Shown one piece after another: positions 8,254 to 14,129 of a stretch of DNA of 16,790 bases; the first letter of the stretch is position 1, and every line of letters begins with the position of its first letter. Both the position numbers and the translations under genes were made by a program. Below the pieces are notes generated by a model. It searched no databases. It was not told where the DNA came from and saw only the letters and a program-made list of their open reading frames with translations. This DNA is from Nonlabens sp. (GTDB lineage Bacteria; Bacteroidota; Bacteroidia; Flavobacteriales; Flavobacteriaceae), in assembly GCA_023301395.1 (NCBI GenBank), contig JALZUY010000069.1:1-16790 (forward strand), in the 5' to 3' direction.

Positions 8254-8703
8254 ATGATAGAACCTTACGACCACGAGTATTTTATGAAGAAAGCGCTGCA
8301 AGAAGCGCAAACCGCACTGGATCGTGGTGAGATTCCAGTAGGTGCTGTTATCGTTACGCAAAACCGTATTATTGCTAAAGGTCACAACCTTACTGAAACA
8401 CTTACTGATGTTACTGCACATGCAGAGATGCAAGCCATTACCGCAGGAGCGAGTTTTATAGGCGGGAAATATTTAAAGGATTGTACTATTTACATCACAC
8501 TGGAACCTTGCCAAATGTGTGCTGGTGCGCTTTACTGGTCACAAATTTCAAATATAGTCTATGGAGCGAGCGATGAACATAGAGGTTATCTCAAAATGGG
8601 AACGCAGTTGCATCCCAAAACCAAAGTCGTTTCAGGAATTCTTGAAGAAGAATGTGGCGCTATTTTAAATGAATTCTTTGCTAGAAAAAGAAGCTTGAAT
8701 TAA
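8254..8703 (+). CDS. tadA: tRNA-specific adenosine deaminase
   Basis: Deaminates adenosine 34 of tRNA-Arg(ACG) to inosine so that one tRNA reads CGU, CGC and CGA. The zinc site of the cytidine-deaminase fold is complete: HAE (residues 56-58, zinc ligand His56 and proton shuttle Glu58) and PCQMC (Cys86, Cys89). The early EIPVGAVIV and HNLTE segments and the 149-residue length are typical of bacterial TadA; guanine deaminases share the fold but not this pattern as closely. The start chosen is the ATG at 8254; the first residues MIEPYDHEYFM align with the usual N-terminus. It is divergent from dxs. Its stop lies 3 bp from the end of the convergent small membrane-protein gene. Confidence 0.95.
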   Translation: MIEPYDHEYFMKKALQEAQTALDRGEIPVGAVIVTQNRIIAKGHNLTETLTDVTAHAEMQAITAGASFIGGKYLKDCTIYITLEPCQMCAGALYWSQISNIVYGASDEHRGYLKMGTQLHPKTKVVSGILEEECGAILNEFFARKRSLN

Positions 8704-8706
8704 CAC

Positions 8707-8937
8707 CTATTCTTCTTCATCACTCTTCATCATATCTGGATTCCAGATGAAGGATTTCAATTTCTTGTCTTTATAACGTACAATTAAAAAAGCCGGAATT
8801 ATAACAAAAAACAAAGTCACTACAGCGCAACCTATCGTTTTTTGAGCTAGCGCATAATCACCACCATTATATAAGTTGTAGAAACCTATAATTAAGGTGA
8901 TGATTACTGCAATCAGTAAAATTGATATTATTCTCAT
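8707..8937 (-). CDS. Small two-helix membrane protein, unknown function
   Basis: A 76-residue hypothetical protein. Two hydrophobic helices are evident, about residues 3-21 (IISILLIAVIITLIIGFYN) and 32-54, joined by a short loop (NLYNGGDYALAQKT). A basic then acidic cytoplasmic-looking tail follows (RYKDKKLKSF, ending KSDEEE). The charge distribution and intact frame argue for a real gene. It lies downstream of aspS on the same strand but is separated by a 236-bp repeat-rich spacer, so co-transcription is doubtful. I recognise no family. Confidence 0.7.
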   Translation of the reverse strand: MRIISILLIAVIITLIIGFYNLYNGGDYALAQKTIGCAVVTLFFVIIPAFLIVRYKDKKLKSFIWNPDMMKSDEEE

Positions 8938-8962
8938 TTGATTTATTCGTATTCCTAGATCT

Positions 8963-9008
8963 CCTTCGACAGGCTTGTACTGAGTTTATCGAAGTGCTCA
9001 GGATGACA
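8963..9008. repeat. Intergenic repeat unit A (CCTTCGACAGGCTTGTACTG...GATGACA)
   Basis: Begins CCTTCGACAGGCT and ends CTCAGGATGACA, the same ends as unit C at 9134-9157. Between them is an extra segment forming a CTTCGA (8964-8969) / TCGAAG (8989-8994) inverted repeat. It reads as an expanded version of the same mosaic repeat family. Confidence 0.55.
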
Positions 9009-9034
9009 TTTCAATGATTCAAAAACTTATACCA

Positions 9035-9058
9035 CATTTCGAGTGCCTCAATGCTCGA
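9035..9058. repeat. Intergenic repeat related to 14053-14076
   Basis: The 24-bp segment from CATTTCGAGTGCC to ATGCTCGA matches 14053-14076 at 21 of 24 positions. Its TTCGAGTGCCTCA core also occurs inverted at about 14089-14101. Confidence 0.55.
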
Positions 9059-9083
9059 TTATAAGTAAAATTGGAGTTCTAAA

Positions 9084-9158
9084 ATGTCACATTGAGCTTG
9101 TCGAAATGCGACAAACGTATCGCTTTAAAACACGCCTTCGACAAACTCAGTCTGACAT
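9084..9158. repeat. aspS: Long imperfect inverted repeat downstream of aspS
   Basis: Left arm ATGTCACATTGAGCTTGTCG (9084-9103, continuing AAATGCG) pairs with right arm CGCCTTCGACAAACTCAGTC plus TGACAT (9133-9158) with few mismatches, around a loop of about 22 bases. It starts 15 bp past the aspS stop. The RNA hairpin may protect or end the aspS transcript, but the T-run after it on the aspS strand is short (TTTT), so a simple intrinsic terminator is not convincing. Confidence 0.5.
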
Positions 9159-9173
9159 ATATTTTTAAAAAAA

Positions 9174-10922
9174 CTAAACCGTAACCTTCAAGTTCAATTC
9201 AGTTAACTGCTCGTTATCCAGTGCACTAGGTGCATCGATCATTACATCGCGGCCACTATTATTTTTAGGGAATGCGATAAAGTCTCTAATTGTTTCTTGT
9301 CCACCTAAGATGGAAACTAATCTATCAAAACCAAATGCTAATCCAGCATGTGGTGGCGCTCCATATTCAAACGCGTCCATTAAGAACCCAAACTGTGCTC
9401 TTGCCTCGTCAGGTGTAAACCCTAAATGATCAAACATTAATGCTTGTAATTTCTTGTCAAAAATTCTAACAGATCCACCACCTATTTCGTTCCCATTCAT
9501 CACAAGGTCATATGCATTTGCGCGCACATTTCCTGGATCAGTTTCCAGCTTATCGATATCTTCTGGCTTAGGAGAAGTAAATGGATGGTGCATCGCGTGG
9601 TAGCGCGCCGTATCCTCATCCCATTCTAGTAATGGGAAATCTACAACCCATAAAGGAGCAAATACTTCTGGATCACGCAATCCTAAACGCTCAGCAAGCT
9701 CCATTCTCAAGGCGCTTAACTGCGTTCTAGTTTTATCTGCAGGACCAGACAGTACACAAATCAGGTCGCCAGCTTGTGCGCCAGTCGCTTTTGCCCAGTT
9801 TGCAAGATCTTCTTGGTCGTAGAATTTATCTACACTAGACTTGTACGTTCCGTCTTCATTGCAACGCACATAAACCATTCCTAGAGCACCTACTTGCGGT
9901 CTTCTTATCCAGTCTATTAATTTATCTATATCTTTTCTCGTGTAACTATTAGCACCAGGAACTGCTATTCCTACTACTAGTTCTGCCTCGTTAAAGATTT
10001 TGAAATCCTTCGCTTTCGCGAAAGCGTTCAACTCACCAAATTCCATCCCAAAACGAATATCTGGTTTATCATTACCATAATTCTTCATCGCTTGATCGTA
10101 GGTCATGCGAGGGAAATCGGCAATATCGATGTTCTTTACTTTTTTCAATAAGTGACGTGTCATTTCCTCAAAGATGTTCAACACATCTTCTTGTTCTACA
10201 AATGACATCTCACAATCTATTTGTGTAAACTCAGGTTGGCGATCTGCACGTAGATCCTCATCACGGAAACATTTCACAATCTGGAAATACTTATCCATTC
10301 CACCTACCATAAGCAGTTGCTTAAAAGTTTGTGGCGATTGTGGTAAGGCATAAAATTGCCCTTCATTCATACGTGATGGTACTACAAAATCGCGAGCACC
10401 TTCTGGCGTGGACTTAATAAGCACAGGCGTTTCTACCTCTATAAAATCTTTACCTGCTAGAAAATTACGTACTTCCATCGCAACCTTAGAGCGGAAGATC
10501 AAATTCTCACGCACTGGATTACGACGTATGTCCAAATAGCGGTATTTCATTCGCAACTCTTCTCCACCATCGGTTTTATCCTCGATAGTAAAAGGTGGCG
10601 TTTTGGACTCGCTTAATATGTTTAATTCTTTTACTAAAATCTCCACATCACCGGTAGACATTTTAGCGTTTTTAGACTCGCGCTCAATGACAGTTCCCTT
10701 CACTTGAATTACAAACTCACGACCTAGTTTTTGTGCTCTTTCTAATAAAGACTTGTCTGTGCGTTCTTCATCAAAGATGAGTTGAGTAATCCCGTAACGA
10801 TCTCTCAAATCCACCCAAACCATAAAACCTTTATCACGGCTTTTTTGAACCCAACCGGCAAGTGTTACTTCGTTATTTATATCGCTAGCGCTCAGGCTAC
10901 CACAATCGTGTGATCTATACAT
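9174..10922 (-). CDS. aspS: Aspartyl-tRNA synthetase
   Basis: Class II synthetase that activates aspartate with ATP and charges tRNA-Asp in the cytosol. Domain order: anticodon-binding OB fold (about residues 1-105, ITLAGWVQ-like segment VTLAGWVQKSRDKGFMVWVD), class II core with motif 2 FRDEDLRADRQPEFTQID (about 216-233), a bacterial-type GAD insertion (about 290-415), and motif 3 GLAFGFDRLVSILGG (about 525-539). The 582-residue length matches bacterial rather than archaeal-type enzymes. No feature seen decides whether it also charges tRNA-Asn. The start MYRSHDCGSLSASDIN fits the family N-terminus. A perfect copy of the 16-bp palindrome lies in the GAD insertion, encoding AFAKA. A good -7 element sits 22 bp upstream of the ATG. 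Confidence 0.97.
   Translation of the reverse strand: MYRSHDCGSLSASDINNEVTLAGWVQKSRDKGFMVWVDLRDRYGITQLIFDEERTDKSLLERAQKLGREFVIQVKGTVIERESKNAKMSTGDVEILVKELNILSESKTPPFTIEDKTDGGEELRMKYRYLDIRRNPVRENLIFRSKVAMEVRNFLAGKDFIEVETPVLIKSTPEGARDFVVPSRMNEGQFYALPQSPQTFKQLLMVGGMDKYFQIVKCFRDEDLRADRQPEFTQIDCEMSFVEQEDVLNIFEEMTRHLLKKVKNIDIADFPRMTYDQAMKNYGNDKPDIRFGMEFGELNAFAKAKDFKIFNEAELVVGIAVPGANSYTRKDIDKLIDWIRRPQVGALGMVYVRCNEDGTYKSSVDKFYDQEDLANWAKATGAQAGDLICVLSGPADKTRTQLSALRMELAERLGLRDPEVFAPLWVVDFPLLEWDEDTARYHAMHHPFTSPKPEDIDKLETDPGNVRANAYDLVMNGNEIGGGSVRIFDKKLQALMFDHLGFTPDEARAQFGFLMDAFEYGAPPHAGLAFGFDRLVSILGGQETIRDFIAFPKNNSGRDVMIDAPSALDNEQLTELNLKVTV
10011..10026. repeat. Perfect 16-bp palindrome CGCTTTCGCGAAAGCG inside aspS
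   Basis: Exact palindrome of 16 bases. On the aspS coding strand it reads as the residues AFAKA in the GAD insertion domain, keeping the frame. An identical copy lies at 14006-14021, with degenerate copies in dgt and dxs. Confidence 0.85.
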
Positions 10923-10944
10923 ATCTATAAGTCTAATAAGCCTG

Positions 10945-10952
10945 CAAAAATA
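10945..10952 (-). promoter_or_regulatory. aspS: -7 element TATTTTTG upstream of aspS
   Basis: Minus-strand TATTTTTG fits TAnnTTTG perfectly and is 22 bp from the aspS ATG. The nearest TTG upstream (10978-10980) leaves a 25-bp spacer, longer than the usual 19-21, so only the -7 element is well supported. Confidence 0.5.
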
Positions 10953-11102
10953 AGCCGATTTTACACATCTCTAGCAGCAATAAAGTAAATATTCTAACAG
11001 TTTTTGTGATTTTACAACATTTAAGTATTGATTTCATAAATAATTAATATATTGATTATCAATTAATTACAGGTTTAATGTAAATTTAATGTTAACTAAT
11101 TG

Positions 11103-11133
11103 TTGCTTATAAACGCATTTAAAGTTAACTTTG
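11103..11133 (+). promoter_or_regulatory. Bacteroidota promoter TTG-N20-TAACTTTG for the MORN-type gene
   Basis: TTG at 11103-11105, a 20-base spacer and TAACTTTG at 11126-11133 match the primary sigma-factor consensus of Bacteroidota at both elements and spacing. It lies 18 bp before the ATG at 11152. This is the best promoter in the window. Confidence 0.7.
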
Positions 11134-11151
11134 AGTATCTAAAATGATGGA

Positions 11152-11514
11152 ATGATGAAGAAATTTATTTTTATATGTGCACTTTTTGTAGGAGTTATTG
11201 CAATGGCACAAGATGTAAAACCACAGTTTGAAAAACAAAACGACGGGACTATAAAAGCAACTTATTTCTACTCTAACGGTGAGGTTGCTCAAGTAGGAAC
11301 GTTTAATAAAAACAATGAAAGACATGGTGAATGGATTTCATATAACCTAGAAGGTCAAAAAAGCGCTCAAGCCGAATATCAAAATGGTGAGAAAGCTGGA
11401 AAATGGTTTTTCTGGAATAATGAGCAACTTACTGAAGTAGATTATAGTAATAATGCAATTGTTTCTGTTAACACATGGGTAAATAAAGAACCAGTGGCTG
11501 TTAAGAAACCTTAA
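11152..11514 (+). CDS. Exported MORN-type repeat protein, unknown function
   Basis: A 120-residue protein with signal peptide MMKKFIFICALFVGVIAMAQ (cleavage expected after Ala19; start may be either of two adjacent ATGs at 11152 and 11155). The mature part carries the G-x-W-x-x-Y/W-x-x-x-G-x pattern of MORN variant repeats: TFNKNNERHGEWISYNLEG and YQNGEKAGKWFFWNNEQ, preceded by a weaker unit YFYSNGEVAQVG. Proteins of this repeat type are often labelled YwqK-like antitoxin; no toxin is adjacent, and the export signal argues against an antitoxin role here. It has its own promoter and a strong terminator, so it is a single-gene unit. Function unknown. Confidence 0.8.
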   Translation: MMKKFIFICALFVGVIAMAQDVKPQFEKQNDGTIKATYFYSNGEVAQVGTFNKNNERHGEWISYNLEGQKSAQAEYQNGEKAGKWFFWNNEQLTEVDYSNNAIVSVNTWVNKEPVAVKKP

Positions 11515-11537
11515 ATAGCAATACACTATCAATCTAG

Positions 11538-11575
11538 AAAACACCTCTTGAATACTTCAAGAGGTGTTTTTTTTT
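11538..11575 (+). terminator. Rho-independent terminator of the MORN-type gene
   Basis: Perfect 15-bp stem (AAAACACCTCTTGAA at 11538-11552, TTCAAGAGGTGTTTT at 11556-11570) with a 3-base loop TAC and a run of nine T's (11567-11575). It is the only textbook intrinsic terminator found in the window. Confidence 0.92.
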
Positions 11576-11616
11576 AAAACAAAAAATTATAAAATTAGTT
11601 TTAATTCTTCCTTAAC

Positions 11617-11627
11617 AAAAAAAAAAA
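11617..11627. repeat. Homopolymer of 11 A upstream of the lipoprotein frame
   Basis: Eleven A's lie 43 bp before the ATG at 11671 in very AT-rich DNA, within the likely promoter region. Length changes here could alter promoter spacing or activity. Confidence 0.5.
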
Positions 11628-11670
11628 CAGAAAAGTAGTATTATTATATATTAATTTAATAAAAAAAACT

Positions 11671-12297
11671 ATGAAAATCTTAAAAACAACAATTGCAGTA
11701 CTTTTTACTGCATTAACAATTTCTTGTTCAACTGATGAAAACCTCAATGAATCGAATTAGGTTGAAATTTTGAAAAACTCTTCTGAAAGTGTTTAGAATT
11801 ATACCAGTTCCAATTATCAAATTACCAACGATGGCTTTAAAAACAAATTAAACGATTTATCCACTGAAGTTAGGAAAGATTTTATCTTTGAAGATATAAA
11901 TAGTATTTCTGAAAGTTCGTTTGACCAAAATAATAATGAGATTATTGTGACAAATACTGTTCATAACGATACTTATATCCTAAAGAACATTGTTGTGGAC
12001 GAAACAAACAATAAATTTGTGTTTGATCTTTATGAAAACGGTGATTTAATAGATGGACAAGCGCAACTAGGCAGTGACTCATTTCAAGTAAATTCCTTTC
12101 CTTGTCCGATTTGTTCTCTATTCGATGCAGTGTCAGAGACTATTGAAGAGATAATTGGAGCAGCTAGAGAGCATAGAAGATTAAGCAGTTGTGACGCCGC
12201 CATGCAAGCTTGTATTAATCAAGGTAGAACTCCAGAGGTTACTGTTACAGAAGGTGGAGGATGTACTGTTAAATGTTTAAAAGATGGTGCTGAATAA
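11671..12297 (+). pseudogene. Cys-rich lipoprotein frame with two in-frame TAG codons
   Basis: One continuous 208-codon frame apart from TAG at codons 30 (11758-11760) and 42 (11794-11796). The first 29 codons encode a lipoprotein signal (MKILKTTIAVLFTALTISC, Cys19) followed by STDENLN; acidic residues just after the lipid Cys fit the surface-export signal of Bacteroidota lipoproteins. After codon 42 the frame stays open for 166 codons in AT-rich DNA, so it was coding until recently. The tail has six Cys in pairs: FPCPIC, SSCDAAMQAC and GGGCTVKC. The only clear restart upstream of most of it is GTG at 11947, which has no signal peptide. Options are a recently broken gene, a sequence error, or a short 29-residue lipopeptide. 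TAG ends several normal genes here, so global recoding is excluded. The 3' end overlaps the protease start by 14 bp. I recognise no family. Confidence 0.7.
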
Positions 12298-13168
12298 ACG
12301 ATATAACAAGTTTTTAATAATCATATTCATATTGGCAGGTATTTTTATCTGCCAATATTTATTGTTTCTTAAGATTATTGATTTCGGTGATTTTAGACAA
12401 GGGTTTTATCAACGCGAATATTTAAACTCATTATATCTTGAATTGCTGCTTGCAGGTCTCTTTGTACCTATTTTAGAAGAATTAGGTTTTAGACTGTACT
12501 TAAATAGCTCCAAAAAAACAATAGCTGTTGGCGTAACTATTTTTTCTACTTTAACAATATTTAATTTTTATAATGATTTATACCTTTTAATTCTTTTCCT
12601 AATTATCGGCATTGCAGTTGCTTATTTACCTTTAATTAGTAAAAGAAAAAACTTAATAATTCAATTGGTGCTCAGTTCAATACTGTTTTCCTTATTTCAC
12701 TTTATACAATCCACTATCCCTTTGTTAGGATTTATATCATTATTTTTATATTTCTTGGGTACTGGTCTTTTATTTGGAATAATTAGAATTAAATTCGGCA
12801 TAAGTTACTCTATTATCGCTCATATCCTTTGGAATTCTGGATTCATATTGTTTGGCTTATTATCCTTAAATAACACCGTAAACACATTTAAGTGTGATGA
12901 TTATACTATCGAATATTCGGAAAGTTCAATTTTTTCAAAAGATAAAAACACTATTAGTTCCAATACAAATTATTTCAAACTTGAAAATGGAGAGATTATT
13001 CAATCTATGAAAATATACTTTCCTTCAAGTGAAATAAAAAATTATTATCAAATAAACTCATCTGTAAACTATAATATAAATCTAATTAATTTAGGGGATA
13101 TGGAATTACAAATAGAAAATGTAATCAATTGCCTAGTTGAAGAAAATCTTATCAAAAAAATAGAATAG
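12284..13168 (+). CDS. CPBP-family intramembrane metalloprotease with extra C-terminal domain
   Basis: Predicted membrane-embedded zinc protease of the CPBP (type II CAAX prenyl endopeptidase-like) group. All three motifs are present: EExxxR as EELGFR (Glu65, Glu66, Arg70), FxxxH as FSLFH (Phe135, His139), and HxxxN as HILWN (His180, Asn184). Hydrophobic segments fill residues about 9-32, 50-64, 80-118, 124-168 and 174-196. Bacterial members process small peptides or act in bacteriocin immunity; the substrate here is unknown. The last 95 residues, from about Cys204, are polar and Asn/Ser/Tyr-rich, and I do not recognise this domain. The start ATG lies inside the end of the lipoprotein frame, so the two were probably translationally coupled and functionally linked. 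Base composition is far more AT-rich than the neighbouring housekeeping genes, which suggests recent acquisition. Confidence 0.85.
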   Translation: MVLNKRYNKFLIIIFILAGIFICQYLLFLKIIDFGDFRQGFYQREYLNSLYLELLLAGLFVPILEELGFRLYLNSSKKTIAVGVTIFSTLTIFNFYNDLYLLILFLIIGIAVAYLPLISKRKNLIIQLVLSSILFSLFHFIQSTIPLLGFISLFLYFLGTGLLFGIIRIKFGISYSIIAHILWNSGFILFGLLSLNNTVNTFKCDDYTIEYSESSIFSKDKNTISSNTNYFKLENGEIIQSMKIYFPSSEIKNYYQINSSVNYNINLINLGDMELQIENVINCLVEENLIKKIE

Positions 13169-13238
13169 CACTCTTTTCTACACCAAAACCTTAACATAGT
13201 TTTGTTTAAACATACACACACATAAGTTAAACAGTTTG

Positions 13239-13246
13239 TATCTTTA
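13239..13246 (+). promoter_or_regulatory. -7 element TATCTTTA before the TetR-type gene
   Basis: TATCTTTA fits TAnnTTTG except for the last base and lies 17 bp before the ATG at 13264. No TTG at the usual distance was found. Confidence 0.35.
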
Positions 13247-13263
13247 CATCAAAGCATTATACT

Positions 13264-13947
13264 ATGGCAACTGCAAAGAAAACTCCAGTAAAAAAGAATC
13301 CTAAAAAGAAAGAAATTACTAAGCATGATATCTTAACAGCTTATATGGATTATGTCTTAGAGCATGAAAAAATGCCTAAAACGGTTTATAAATTTGCCAA
13401 AGACAACAAAATGTCTGAGCAGGAATTTTATCAACACTTCGGTAGTCTTGAAAGCTTACGTAAAGATGTATGGAATACATTTTTCACCATGACCATGGAC
13501 GTGGCTCACAAAAACGAAGAATATGCACATTTCTCAAACCGCGAGAAGATGCTTACTTTCTTCTACACATTTTTTGAACTATTAACATTGAACCGCAGTT
13601 ATGTACTGTTTACTCTGCAAGAAAATCAACATATGATGAGTAAGATGGAACAGTTAAAAGGTTTGCGTAAGCACGTAAAAGGATTTGCAAAGGAATTAAT
13701 CCAGGAACGCAACGAGAATAAAACGAACCTTTTACTAGAACGCAGCGAGACTATTTATAGTGAAGGCGCTTGGATTCAAATGTTGTTTTTAATGAAATTC
13801 TGGATGGATGATGATAGTGCCGGCTTTGAAAAGACCGATATGGCTATCGAGAAATCTGTAAACACCATTTTTGATGTGTTTGATAACACACCACTAGATG
13901 CCGTTTTGGACTTTGGTAAATTCCTTTGGAAGGAACGCATGGCTTAA
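13264..13947 (+). CDS. TetR-family transcriptional regulator
   Basis: A 227-residue DNA-binding regulator. After a lysine-rich tail (MATAKKTPVKKNPKKKEIT), residues about 20-67 form the TetR helix-turn-helix: DILTAYMDYVLEHEKMPKTV, then YKFAKDNKMSEQEFYQHFGS, with the typical recognition-helix ending FYQHF. The remaining 160 residues are mostly helical and rich in aromatic and Met residues, as expected for the ligand and dimer domain; the effector is unknown. The 16 or so basic N-terminal residues are longer than in most TetR proteins and may add nonspecific DNA contacts. The AarF-like kinase gene follows 182 bp downstream on the same strand, so the regulator may control it or share its transcript. 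The spacer carries a palindrome that could be an operator, although the same palindrome occurs inside unrelated genes. Confidence 0.85.
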   Translation: MATAKKTPVKKNPKKKEITKHDILTAYMDYVLEHEKMPKTVYKFAKDNKMSEQEFYQHFGSLESLRKDVWNTFFTMTMDVAHKNEEYAHFSNREKMLTFFYTFFELLTLNRSYVLFTLQENQHMMSKMEQLKGLRKHVKGFAKELIQERNENKTNLLLERSETIYSEGAWIQMLFLMKFWMDDDSAGFEKTDMAIEKSVNTIFDVFDNTPLDAVLDFGKFLWKERMA

Positions 13948-14005
13948 TCATCTTAAGCACATTCTACATCTTAATATTTTTATGACCGTGAGGTTTTAAG
14001 TGTCG

Positions 14006-14021
14006 CGCTTTCGCGAAAGCG
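14006..14021. repeat. Perfect 16-bp palindrome CGCTTTCGCGAAAGCG between tetR-like and aarF-like genes
   Basis: Identical to 10011-10026 and the only copy outside a gene in this window. It lies 59 bp after the regulator's stop and 109 bp before the kinase start. Alone it would look like a TetR operator, but copies inside aspS, dgt and dxs point to a genome-wide repeat instead. Confidence 0.8.
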
Positions 14022-14052
14022 GAATTATTTAAAAGTAAATACTATAAAATTG

Positions 14053-14102
14053 CATTTCAAGAACCTCAATGCTCGAAAAAACGAGGTCTGAGGCACTCGA
14101 AG
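14053..14102. repeat. Hairpin-forming intergenic repeat upstream of the AarF-like gene
   Basis: Left half (14053-14076) matches 9035-9058 at 21 of 24 positions; right half carries the same core inverted (TGAGGCACTCGAA, about 14089-14101). The two halves form an imperfect stem of about 21 bp, with 14 pairs, around an AAAAAA loop. It is 28 bp from the kinase ATG and would sit in its leader. Confidence 0.55.
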
Positions 14103-14129
14103 ACCGCGTTATAGAATTATCTATAAGCT

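Noticed and set aside
11152..11514. YwqK-type antitoxin of a toxin-antitoxin pair
   Set aside because: It has an export signal, its own promoter and terminator, and no toxin-like neighbour; only the MORN-like repeats are shared.
11671..12297. UAG reassigned as a sense codon in this organism
   Set aside because: TAG is the natural stop of dgt (3474-3476), the BNR gene, the CPBP gene, the AarF-like gene and the amidohydrolase, so it is an ordinary stop here.
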